A DNA stretch of 5,622 nucleotides from Ruminococcaceae bacterium UBA866 (GTDB lineage Bacteria; Bacillota; Clostridia; Oscillospirales; Ruminococcaceae): assembly GCA_002295325.1 (NCBI GenBank), contig DBGA01000088.1:1756-7377 (forward strand), given 5' to 3'. The notes under the pieces were generated by a model. The model ran no database searches and was not told the origin of the DNA. It saw nothing but the letters and a program-made list of their open reading frames with translations. The translations under genes were made by a program, and so were the position numbers. Shown here one piece after another: positions 1-4,801 of the stretch. The first letter of the stretch is position 1; each line of letters opens with the position of its first letter.

Positions 1-34
1 TGGGGGTGAAGGAGTTGCAGTCTACAAAAACAAA
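1..34. other. Flank beyond integrase; possible element edge
   Basis: These 34 bases lie past the 3' end of the integrase gene. In many integrating elements the attachment site is next to the integrase, so this could be the element edge or host DNA. A plus-strand frame is open from base 2 to a TGA at 83-85 and would begin GGEGVAVYKNK, but the piece is too short to identify and most of it overlaps the integrase. I see no tRNA T-arm and no second copy of the sequence in the window, so an att site cannot be shown here. Confidence 0.2.
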
Positions 35-943
35 TTAGCTCACTTGAAATTTATCTTCCATATACTTATTAAGTGTATCAATTGACAAAGTTAGCATCTC
101 CATATCAGTATGTGTATATATCTTTATTAGCATTGCCATATCTTTATGTCCTAATAACATCATAGCAGTTTTCATATCAACTCCCGATTTGTAAAGCATT
201 GTGGCATATGTGTGTCGAAGCTGATGTTTATTCATTTGCAAATTTGTAGATTTAAGATATTTATTCCATTCCTTTTCGCATCTACTACGTTTTAAGTATT
301 CCCCATTACGTGAAAATATTATACCTGCATTGTTTTTTTTAAATTCATTAAAAATATGATATACCATAGGCAAAATAGGAACAACTCTTTCTTCATCCCC
401 ATTCTTTAGGCAATTGCAAACAACTGGTGTGCTTTTATCATATTCAATAATCTTATTAACAAAAATACATCTTTTCTCAATATTAATATCTTCCCACGTC
501 AATGCTAGTGCTTCAGATTTTCTGAGTCCAAATGTTAAAAGAATTAATGGGAACAATCCAAATTGACAATTATAACTGTCTAAAATCATTTTGATATCCG
601 TATCGCTAATACAACCGACTTTTTTAACCTTAGCATTTTTAGGCACATAGGTATCTTCGCAAGCATTTTTAACTATTAAATCATTCCTAATTCCGTATTT
701 TAATATTAGTTGTAGAGTTAAACGATACTTGCTAATAGTAGATTTTGCAAAATTCAATAAATGTAATTGATTAAGATATTTTTGTATTATGATTGGGGTT
801 ATGTCAATTAAACTATAATCGCCAAACTCATCCTTTAAATATTTTGCATATCTATTATACATATCATATGTACTCTTTTTAACCTTTGCCCTGTGAAACT
901 CTAGCCACTCGTCAGCAACTTCGTTAAAATTACTTGTTTTCAT
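35..943 (-). CDS. int: Tyrosine recombinase / site-specific integrase
   Basis: This 302-residue protein is a phage/ICE-type tyrosine integrase that would cut and rejoin DNA at attachment sites through a covalent 3'-phosphotyrosine intermediate. Residues 1-90 form a SAM-like N-terminal core-binding domain (start MKTSNFNEVADEW). The catalytic domain follows from about residue 110. The expected active-site set is visible: Arg141 in TFGLRKSEALALTW, a probable Lys180, His240 and Arg243 in HQLRHTYATML, His266 in LLGHKD and the nucleophile Tyr276 in IYTHTD. It has the usual length and looks intact. A ribosome binding site (AGGGGAGA on the minus strand, 951-958) lies 7 bases before the ATG, which supports this start. 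It is transcribed away from all other genes. It lacks the extra N-terminal arm-binding domain seen in some larger integrases, or has only a short one. The family is certain; its target site is not known. Confidence 0.95.
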   Translation of the reverse strand: MKTSNFNEVADEWLEFHRAKVKKSTYDMYNRYAKYLKDEFGDYSLIDITPIIIQKYLNQLHLLNFAKSTISKYRLTLQLILKYGIRNDLIVKNACEDTYVPKNAKVKKVGCISDTDIKMILDSYNCQFGLFPLILLTFGLRKSEALALTWEDINIEKRCIFVNKIIEYDKSTPVVCNCLKNGDEERVVPILPMVYHIFNEFKKNNAGIIFSRNGEYLKRSRCEKEWNKYLKSTNLQMNKHQLRHTYATMLYKSGVDMKTAMMLLGHKDMAMLIKIYTHTDMEMLTLSIDTLNKYMEDKFQVS

Positions 944-982
944 TATTGTGTCTCCCCTAATTCTTCTGTCTATATTAATATT

Positions 983-1061
983 TTAACTTTTCTATAATAC
1001 AACATTATTATGATGTAAAAGTCAACGCAAAGTTAATAAATTCTTAATATAAAGTTAATAA
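983..1061. repeat. Repeated AAAGTTAATAA boxes between int and repA
   Basis: The 11-mer AAAGTTAATAA occurs at 1029-1039 and again at 1051-1061, 22 bases apart start to start, about two helical turns, so both copies face the same side of the DNA. A shorter inverted copy TTAACTTT is at 983-990. The boxes lie in the only divergent intergenic region and flank or overlap the probable promoters. They could be operator sites for a regulator or RepA, or arm-type sites for recombination. The sequence is very AT-rich, so part of the similarity may be chance. Confidence 0.45.
997..1025 (-). promoter_or_regulatory. Candidate integrase promoter
   Basis: On the minus strand a good -35 box TTGACT (1020-1025) is followed after 17 bases by a weak -10 box TTGTAT (997-1002). 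A better hexamer, TATTAT (994-999), is present but would give a 20-base spacer. The site is about 55 bases upstream of the integrase start and is the best candidate I can find there. A plus-strand TATAAT also occurs at 993-998 and could serve repA, but has no recognisable -35 box. Confidence 0.3.
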
Positions 1062-1075
1062 TTATTTTACAAATT

Positions 1076-1104
1076 AAAGCAGTCGTATACACGGCTGCTT
1101 TTTT
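1076..1104 (+). terminator. Intrinsic terminator / possible repA attenuator
   Basis: A 10-bp stem (AAAGCAGTCG at 1076-1085 with CGGCTGCTTT at 1092-1101) contains one G-U pair, has a 6-base loop and runs into a T6 tract (1099-1104). This is a standard Rho-independent terminator for rightward transcription. No rightward gene lies upstream of it, since the integrase reads the other way. It therefore sits in the leader of repA if the repA promoter is to its left, which would make it an attenuator. If the promoter is to its right, it would only shield repA from read-through. On the minus strand the tract after the stem is poor. Confidence 0.8.
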
Positions 1105-1141
1105 ATATTCAAATTTAATCTCTGAAAGGATGTGTAAATCA

Positions 1142-1216
1142 ATGATAAAAAAGCTTAATCGTCTGTTTAGCAACAAGCTTGCGACCATTCGTCCCCATTG
1201 TTTATATGATAATTAA
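1142..1216 (+). CDS. 24-aa leader ORF upstream of repA
   Basis: This short frame starts MIKKLNRLFSNK and ends RPHCLYDN, and I do not recognise it as a known family. It has its own ribosome binding site, GAAAGGA (1124-1130), 11 bases before the ATG. Its TAA stop (1214-1216) overlaps the AAGGAG of repA (1215-1220), the arrangement expected for translational coupling: ribosomes ending the leader would be placed at the repA start. It lies just after the terminator hairpin, so the leader mRNA combines a transcriptional and a translational control element. It is basic and not hydrophobic, so not an obvious membrane peptide. It may act through its translation rather than as a peptide. The ORF may be chance, but two signals in register make that less likely. 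Confidence 0.5.
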   Translation: MIKKLNRLFSNKLATIRPHCLYDN

Positions 1217-1220
1217 GGAG
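1215..1220 (+). promoter_or_regulatory. repA ribosome binding site overlapping leader stop
   Basis: AAGGAG lies 8 bases before the repA ATG at 1229 and fixes that start. Its first two bases are the last two of the leader ORF stop codon, which links termination of the leader to initiation of repA. Confidence 0.75.
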
Positions 1221-1228
1221 TAACCACT

Positions 1229-2140
1229 ATGTTTAAAAGATACACCCTAACCGATGTAACTTCAAATCAGTTTTATCAAATGCCAAAGTTTTTGTTTGAG
1301 GGCGAACTAAAAAACAATTTATCCAACGATGCAAAGGTTCTTTACTCTCTGCTTAAAGACAGGCACGAGCTGAGTGTTAAAAACAATTGGGTAAATGAAA
1401 ATAATGAGGTTTACTTAATTTATACTCGTGATGACTTGTGCGATATGCTTGGTTGTTCACCACCCACATTACGTAAAACCATTGACCAGTTGAAGAAAAA
1501 CAACCTTATGGACGAGCAACGTCAGGGCCTTAATAAGCCAAATTACATATTTTTAAACTATTATGACCAACAAACCCAGTTAACTCAAGGAGCAAAAGAA
1601 TTTTACACTCCTGACAGTAAGAATTTTACACTCCAGATAGAAAAAAACTTACCTTCTGTACCAAAAGAATTTTGCACTCAAGAGTGTAAAGATTTTACTC
1701 CTAATAAGACTAATCGTACTCAGACTGATTTTAGCGATACTGAGTATCAATCAATCTATCCACAGGGACACGTTGATACGATAGATGCGATTGAGGTAAT
1801 AGAAATATTAAAAGAGAATATTGGATATGACATAAGCAAGCAAACGCAAGGAGAAGCAGAATATATTGACAACATTGTATCAGTTATGACTGATGCACTA
1901 TGCAGTAGCTCCCCTACTATTCGTGTTGGCAGAGAGGTTAAGCCTTTATCTGTTGTCAAAAGTGTTTTCAATAAATTAACTTACGAGCATATACAGTATG
2001 TTTGCTTGTGCTTATCGCAAAACACTACACAGATAAAAAACATTAGGTCATATTTAATAACAGCACTATATAACGCACCACAGACCATGGATACATATTA
2101 CAGCCAATGTGTTAAACACGATATGACAATAAAGAATTAA
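1229..2140 (+). CDS. repA: RepA_N-family replication initiator
   Basis: This 303-residue protein is the replication initiator of the element. The RepA_N domain, a winged-helix DNA-binding fold, spans roughly residues 10-115; its hallmarks include the opening QFYQMPKFLFEGE, LSNDAKVLYSLLKDR, the helix-turn-helix region TRDDLCDMLGCSPPTLRK, and NKPNYIFLN. Residues 115-180 form a polar, low-complexity linker whose DNA holds the iterons. Residues 185-295 look like the DUF6017 domain found at the C-terminus of clostridial RepA_N proteins (EVIEILKENIGYD to IRSYLITALYNAP). RepA_N proteins of low-GC Gram-positive plasmids and ICEs bind an origin inside their own gene and recruit the host replisome; this is family knowledge. 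The gene appears intact and has a strong ribosome binding site. Regulation is probably through the upstream hairpin and leader ORF. Its GC content is visibly higher than that of the small membrane genes downstream. Confidence 0.95.
   Translation: MFKRYTLTDVTSNQFYQMPKFLFEGELKNNLSNDAKVLYSLLKDRHELSVKNNWVNENNEVYLIYTRDDLCDMLGCSPPTLRKTIDQLKKNNLMDEQRQGLNKPNYIFLNYYDQQTQLTQGAKEFYTPDSKNFTLQIEKNLPSVPKEFCTQECKDFTPNKTNRTQTDFSDTEYQSIYPQGHVDTIDAIEVIEILKENIGYDISKQTQGEAEYIDNIVSVMTDALCSSSPTIRVGREVKPLSVVKSVFNKLTYEHIQYVCLCLSQNTTQIKNIRSYLITALYNAPQTMDTYYSQCVKHDMTIKN
1596..1701 (+). repeat. Iteron cluster inside repA; probable oriV
   Basis: The 16-mer AAGAATTTTACACTCC occurs exactly at 1596-1611 and 1619-1634. A near copy ending GCACTCA is at 1665-1680, with a degenerate copy in phase at 1642-1657 (10 of 16 by eye) and a shortened copy at 1688-1701. 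All start at multiples of 23 bases, about two helical turns. Since 23 is not a multiple of 3, the two exact copies are read in different codon frames (KEFYTP against KNFTLQ), so the repeat is kept as DNA and not as protein. An inverted core, GAGTGTAAA (1682-1690), is the exact reverse complement of TTTACACTC and pairs with 1671-1679. RepA_N plasmids are known to carry their origin as repeats in the middle of rep, which is where these lie. Function is inferred. Confidence 0.8.
1736..1748. repeat. Short perfect palindrome after iterons
   Basis: GATACT and AGTATC flank a single G to make a perfect 6-bp inverted repeat 35 bases after the iteron cluster, still within the repA linker. It could be part of the origin, but is short enough to arise by chance. 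Confidence 0.3.
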
Positions 2141-2166
2141 AAACTATCGTTAAGGAAAGGTGATTT
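2140..2166 (+). promoter_or_regulatory. Translation-start module, copy 1
   Basis: The stretch from AAACTATCGTTAAGG through GAAAGGTGATT just before the gene at 2168 closely matches 3347-3376 before the gene at 3380. The differences are a swapped pair of bases and a 2-base insertion. GAAAGGTG is the ribosome binding site. A shorter version, TGAAAGGTGATT, precedes the gene at 3671. The module looks duplicated together with, or exchanged between, small genes. Confidence 0.6.
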
Positions 2167-2167
2167 T

Positions 2168-2545
2168 ATGGCGAAAATTATTGATAACTTAATTCTCTGT
2201 ATTGGCTTAGCTTGTTTACTTCATTTTCTTTTAAGTACATTTATTTGTAAGATGACATCAGCCAAAGTAAGAATTGATTTTGATGAATTAATGAGAAAAA
2301 GCTTTAAAGCAGAAATGAATATAATCATAATATTTGCGGACTTGTTAATGCTTAAATGCTTTTTTATTGATAAACCAGTTTATATTTTGTTACCTATAAC
2401 TATTATTAGTTTTGTTTTCGATATTGTTTTCTTAATATTGTATATAGTCAATTCTTTTGATTTTGTTGTATTTATAAATCATACGCTAAAGTCGAACAAT
2501 ACAATTACTACATATTTTACAGATTTTGAAAAGGAGAGTTTATAG
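2168..2545 (+). CDS. Small membrane protein, unrecognised
   Basis: I do not recognise this 125-residue protein. It is strongly hydrophobic with three likely membrane segments at about residues 7-27, 49-67 and 71-95, separated by a charged loop (residues 31-48, containing RIDFDELMRKSFKAE). It ends in a short polar tail. There is no signal-peptide cleavage site and no catalytic motif. The ATG has the ribosome binding site AAAGGTG (2156-2162) at good spacing. It starts 27 bases after repA and its 3' end carries the ribosome binding site of the next gene. Position after repA suggests a role in the element's life in the cell, for example at the envelope, but nothing in the sequence shows which. 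It is richer in AT than repA. Confidence 0.75.
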   Translation: MAKIIDNLILCIGLACLLHFLLSTFICKMTSAKVRIDFDELMRKSFKAEMNIIIIFADLLMLKCFFIDKPVYILLPITIISFVFDIVFLILYIVNSFDFVVFINHTLKSNNTITTYFTDFEKESL

Positions 2546-2547
2546 CT

Positions 2548-2759
2548 ATGAACAAAAGACAGAAAAAAAGAACTTTAAAAAGCTTTGTGACAGAGCTAGA
2601 AACAGTAGGAAAAAAGGTATTTTCCTTATTGTTAAGTGCCAAACACCAATTTTCAAAGACGGAAATATCGTTGGAATTAGAACACACAATCCAATTATAA
2701 CGGAAATGTCCGCAAATAAATCAATTATGGGTACATCGAGAAATGTTTCGATGTCGTAA
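2548..2759 (+). pseudogene. Small protein gene with frameshift at an A7 run
   Basis: The ATG at 2548, with AAGGAG at 2531-2536, opens a frame beginning MNKRQKK. That frame then continues into an unremarkable sequence and stops after 50 residues. The frame one base back stays open to the TAA at 2757-2759 and encodes a more protein-like stretch with KNFKKLCDRARNS and DGNIVGIRTHNP. One extra A in the run of seven A's at 2563-2569 would join them into a 70-residue protein. The second frame is supported by the gene at 4544, which carries GNVVGIATVNP in the matching position. Explanations are a one-base deletion, a sequencing error in the homopolymer, or slippage during expression. The last residues (RNVSMS) run into a different repeat (2743 onward), so the original C-terminus may also have been lost. 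The protein is basic at its N-terminus. Its function is unknown. Confidence 0.6.
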
Positions 2760-2820
2760 AGGTATCAAACCAAAATAAAGACCGTGGTATCTCATAGTGT
2801 TTATGTGGATTTACAGATTA
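2743..2820 (+). pseudogene. Decayed DUF3970-type gene fragment
   Basis: This stretch aligns with 3968-4050 inside the intact DUF3970-like gene. The first 53 bases match at 42 positions by eye, with the first 27 nearly identical. A 5-base deletion follows, and then 20 of 25 bases match. Read in the matching frame it gives CFDVVKVSNQNKDRGIS, then a stop, then VYVDLQI one frame over. The intact gene has CFDVIKVSNQEKNRNSS and VYIDLDI. Neither the start (KITG region) nor the Cys-rich tail is present. It is a non-functional remnant of a duplication or recombination and fills most of the gap between the genes at 2548 and 2892. The rest of that gap (2821-2891) shows only the next ribosome binding site. 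Confidence 0.7.
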
Positions 2821-2891
2821 TAATAGGCTCTTACGCAATAATATGTACAATTTTTAAGTAGCAACTCAAATTTAATCAAGGGGAGATAACA

Positions 2892-3338
2892 ATGGAAGTT
2901 TATAATCTTATATACATAATAGGTGGTTTATTAATTAGCGGTGGTATCATTATAGCTAATCTTAGTAAGAGAGAATATATTTATTTGGTTTCGATTTTAG
3001 GAGTTTTTTTAATGTTTGGAAATTTCATTTTCTTTACTTTTAATAAATATGAGAGTAAAAAAGAAGAATTAATTTCTGATATAAATCAAATAAAAGAAGA
3101 AGATAAAAACAAAAAAATTGTGTATATTGAAATATTAAAGGAATACCAAACTGAACCTATTAAATATTCAGAATTATTAAAATTAGATGCTTTTGACCAA
3201 TTGAAAGATAAATTTTCAATTGACAACAATATTAATTCTACGGATGAAGTGCTAATAACTCTTTATAAACATACCTATGACGAGTTAATAAAAAGAAATA
3301 TATGGGGAATTATTCAATTGATAATAGACAATGAGTAA
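2892..3338 (+). CDS. Two-TM membrane protein with cytosolic domain
   Basis: I do not recognise this 148-residue protein. It has two membrane segments at about residues 5-23 and 29-50 joined by a very short turn (LSKRE), making a hairpin in the membrane. A charged, coiled-coil-like helix follows at residues 51-76 (YESKKEELISDINQIKEEDKNK), then a soluble, mostly helical domain to the end. The positive residues in the turn and the charged C-terminal part make topology uncertain; a cytosolic C-terminus is more likely for so charged a domain. AGGGGAG at 2879-2885 precedes the ATG by 6-7 bases. The gene is much poorer in GC than repA (10 of 60 bases at 3061-3120 against 26 of 60 at 1321-1380), which suggests separate acquisition. 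It sits between a pseudogene remnant and a duplicated start module, as cargo might. No function can be assigned. Confidence 0.75.
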   Translation: MEVYNLIYIIGGLLISGGIIIANLSKREYIYLVSILGVFLMFGNFIFFTFNKYESKKEELISDINQIKEEDKNKKIVYIEILKEYQTEPIKYSELLKLDAFDQLKDKFSIDNNINSTDEVLITLYKHTYDELIKRNIWGIIQLIIDNE

Positions 3339-3346
3339 TTTAATCC

Positions 3347-3376
3347 AAAAAACTACTGTTAAACGGAAAGGTGATT
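3347..3376 (+). promoter_or_regulatory. Translation-start module, copy 2
   Basis: This is the second copy of the module at 2140-2166: an A-run, AACTACTGTTAA, then GGAAAGGTGATT. It supplies the ribosome binding site for the Cys-rich gene and shows that the ATG at 3380, and not the GTG at 3371 inside the module, is the start. Confidence 0.6.
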
Positions 3377-3379
3377 ACT

Positions 3380-3586
3380 ATGATGTGTAAAATCAAGTGC
3401 ATCGAGTGCCCTCACTGCAAACTTGAAAACTACAACGGAAGTGCAAGCAGATATTATTGTACCAATCCTATCATTGTTCAGGGAGTGGGTAGTATGATGA
3501 TATGCCGTTGTGTTCGTGGCTCAACTCAAATAACAATTAAATATTCACCTGTATGGTGTCCCCGAAAGAAGGAGTGTGTGATATGA
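3380..3586 (+). CDS. Cys-rich zinc-ribbon-like small protein
   Basis: This 68-residue protein has nine cysteines (residues 3, 7, 10, 13, 27, 42, 44, 60 and 66). They include CIECPHC near the start, YYCTNP in the middle and SPVWCPRKK near the end. This pattern is familiar from small, uncharacterised proteins of Firmicute phages and ICEs, which typically begin with CKxCPHC and end with the sequence SPxWCPRK. They probably bind zinc; this is from memory of the family and is not proven here. The start is set by the GAAAGGTG at 3366-3373; the upstream GTG at 3371 lies within that site. Its stop overlaps the ATG of the next ORF (ATGA at 3583-3586), and its last codons carry that ORF's ribosome binding site. 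The function is unknown. Confidence 0.75.
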   Translation: MMCKIKCIECPHCKLENYNGSASRYYCTNPIIVQGVGSMMICRCVRGSTQITIKYSPVWCPRKKECVI

Positions 3587-3657
3587 ACGACGAAAAAATT
3601 ATTGATTGTATTTCAAAAGGTATGATGGAACTTGCATCAAAAGCCCACAATACATGA
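3583..3657 (+). CDS. 24-aa ORF coupled to the Cys-rich gene
   Basis: This frame starts at the ATGA overlap with the preceding gene and encodes 24 residues beginning MNDEKIIDCISKGMMEL. A strong AAGGAG (3569-3574) sits 8 bases before its ATG, and its TGA (3655-3657) overlaps the GAAAGGTG of the next gene. Such close packing on both sides suggests that it is translated. It is predicted to be one amphipathic helix. I do not recognise it. It could be a true micro-protein, or the front end of a longer protein shortened by a rearrangement, since a repeated start module follows immediately. Confidence 0.55.
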   Translation: MNDEKIIDCISKGMMELASKAHNT

Positions 3658-3670
3658 AAGGTGATTTAAA

Positions 3671-3916
3671 ATGAAAATACCAAAATACATATCTAAAATG
3701 CTTGATAGGCAAACACACTTAGGGGGTAAATTATTGGATGTTAATTTGGCGATTTGCGAATGGTGTGAGAAAAATGGTATTGATTTAAGCGAAAGCAAAC
3801 CTGGTGATGATTTATGCTCATTAAATAGCATTATGCTCATAACTGAACCATTAGGTTATGAACGTAACATCAGGGAGAAAGTTTTGGATAAGGAGCATGA
3901 AAATGTTAAAAGCTAA
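3671..3916 (+). CDS. Hypothetical 81-aa soluble protein
   Basis: This protein starts MKIPKYISKMLDRQ and is charged and mostly helical, with no membrane segment. Small proteins starting this way are common in clostridial mobile elements as far as I recall, but I know no function for them. A helix at residues 6-34 (MLDRQ to CEWCEKNG) is followed by a loop (DLSESKPGDD) and a second helical region. The two Trp/Cys pairs are not enough to suggest metal binding. The ribosome binding site GAAAGGTG (3656-3663) is 7 bases from the ATG. Its 3' end overlaps the next gene by 14 bases and contains that gene's ribosome binding site, so the two are likely translated together. Confidence 0.7.
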   Translation: MKIPKYISKMLDRQTHLGGKLLDVNLAICEWCEKNGIDLSESKPGDDLCSLNSIMLITEPLGYERNIREKVLDKEHENVKS

Positions 3917-4163
3917 AATTACAGGGTTGCCCTCGGAAGTAACCCAAGCCACCGAAAACCTAAATAGATGTTTCGATGTCATAAAGGTATCAAATCAAGA
4001 AAAGAACCGCAACAGCTCATTCGTAAGGGTTTATATAGATTTAGATATTAAGCCAAGAAGTTGTAGGGTGTGTGGCTGTACGCAAGACAATGCTTGCCCT
4101 GGTGGGTGCTATTGGATTGCAGAAGATTTGTGTAGTATGTGTGGAGGGGATGACAATGAGTAA
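3903..4163 (+). CDS. DUF3970-like protein with Cys-rich C-terminal tail
   Basis: This 86-residue protein has two parts. Residues 1-48 match the pattern of DUF3970, small proteins common in Firmicute mobile elements: KAKITGLPSEV at the start, CFDVIKVS in the middle and FVRVYIDLDI at the end, which suggests a small alpha/beta fold. Residues 54-80 carry seven cysteines (54, 57, 59, 65, 69, 77 and 80) in CRVCGCTQDNACPGGCYW and DLCSMC, a likely zinc-binding unit that I recall as a tail on various phage and plasmid proteins. The start at 3903 has AAGGAG (3890-3895) at 7 bases. The in-frame ATGs at 3858 and 3897 lack a suitably spaced site. It overlaps the genes on both sides. A decayed relative lies at 2743-2820. 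A role in nucleic-acid binding is possible but unproven. Confidence 0.8.
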   Translation: MLKAKITGLPSEVTQATENLNRCFDVIKVSNQEKNRNSSFVRVYIDLDIKPRSCRVCGCTQDNACPGGCYWIAEDLCSMCGGDDNE

Positions 4164-4524
4164 AATTATAGATTCAGAGAGTATTTATTTTAAAACGTTT
4201 ATTAAAGAATATGCTCTATTAATACCAATTTGTATACTAGCTTTTACTTTAGCAATTTTATTAGCAAATATAGTGTTTTATCCACTTTTTGCTTCTTCCC
4301 AATTTTCTTTTTGGCATTATGAAATAATAACTATATTATTAGGCATTGTTATGGCATATACAGAAATAAATTGTTTCTATTCAACTGCAAGATGTGTTGG
4401 AAAATTTATATTTGCTCATATTATAATGTGGATTTCCTACGCAGTTTATTGCTCACGAATTTTATTACCAATTATAAATTTTTTAAAGAATACTTTTCCA
4501 TTTTTATATTCTAGGTTTCAATAA
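4156..4524 (+). CDS. Small membrane protein, unrecognised
   Basis: This 122-residue protein has three likely membrane segments at about residues 20-43, 55-75 and 82-106. The loop between the first two is short and aromatic (SSQFSFWHYE). It has no recognisable family motif. The start at 4156 overlaps the previous stop by 8 bases and has GGAGGGG at 4143-4149, so it is probably coupled to the DUF3970-like gene; a longer in-frame start at 4072 is buried in that gene and has no need. The opening MSKIID resembles MAKIID of the protein at 2168, but the rest does not align by eye. It is AT-rich like the other membrane genes. It might act in surface exclusion, stress or transport, but the sequence does not choose among these. 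Confidence 0.75.
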   Translation: MSKIIDSESIYFKTFIKEYALLIPICILAFTLAILLANIVFYPLFASSQFSFWHYEIITILLGIVMAYTEINCFYSTARCVGKFIFAHIIMWISYAVYCSRILLPIINFLKNTFPFLYSRFQ

Positions 4525-4543
4525 AAAAAATAGGAGAAATAAA

Positions 4544-4774
4544 ATGAAAATTGGTAAATATCAGATAGGCAGATACAATGGGATTATAAAGAAATTTTAT
4601 GAAGATGGTTCGTTTGATTACGAAACCTCTTATACTAGCGAACTAGATATTAGTGAAAGTATATTCGCAATTGAAAATTGTATTGGAAACGTGGTTGGTA
4701 TTGCCACAGTTAACCCCAAAATACTTGTTAACATTGATGTCATTCGTACAAAGAAAATATTGTTAAAGAATTAA
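4544..4774 (+). CDS. Hypothetical 76-aa protein, paralogue of 2548 gene
   Basis: This soluble 76-residue protein starts MKIGKYQIGRYNG. Its middle has acidic stretches (EDGSFDYE and SELDISES), and its C-terminal half contains GNVVGIATVNPKI (residues 48-60). The frameshifted gene at 2548 carries GNIVGIRTHNPII. The shared pattern GN[IV]VGIxTxNPxI suggests that both belong to one small family, whose function I do not know. The alternation of hydrophobic residues there suggests beta strands. AGGAGA at 4532-4537 precedes the ATG by 6 bases. The gene follows the membrane protein after 19 bases and ends 27 bases before the DUF2786 gene. Confidence 0.7.
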   Translation: MKIGKYQIGRYNGIIKKFYEDGSFDYETSYTSELDISESIFAIENCIGNVVGIATVNPKILVNIDVIRTKKILLKN

Positions 4775-4801
4775 TGCCATTCAACAAGGAGGATAACGAC
4801 A

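Noticed and set aside
1151..1180. Two AAGCTT sites in the repA leader as a regulatory hairpin
   Set aside because: The paired arms are only 6-7 bases with an 18-base loop, too weak to claim beside the strong terminator.
1756..1971. Minus-strand open frame of 71 codons within repA
   Set aside because: It is opposite a clear RepA coding region, has no domain features, and looks like a shadow.
2526..2547. TTG start at 2526 for the gene annotated from 2548
   Set aside because: It has no ribosome binding site, lies in the previous gene, and reads the AAGGAG region as codons. The ATG at 2548 has a site and a better N-terminus.
1109..2877. Shared 12-mer TCAAATTTAATC at 1109-1120 and 2866-2877
   Set aside because: A 12-mer of this AT content is expected by chance in a window of this size, and the flanks do not match.
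3637..3840. Minus-strand open frame over the 3671 gene
   Set aside because: The plus strand has well-placed start signals and coupled neighbours; this frame has no supporting signal.
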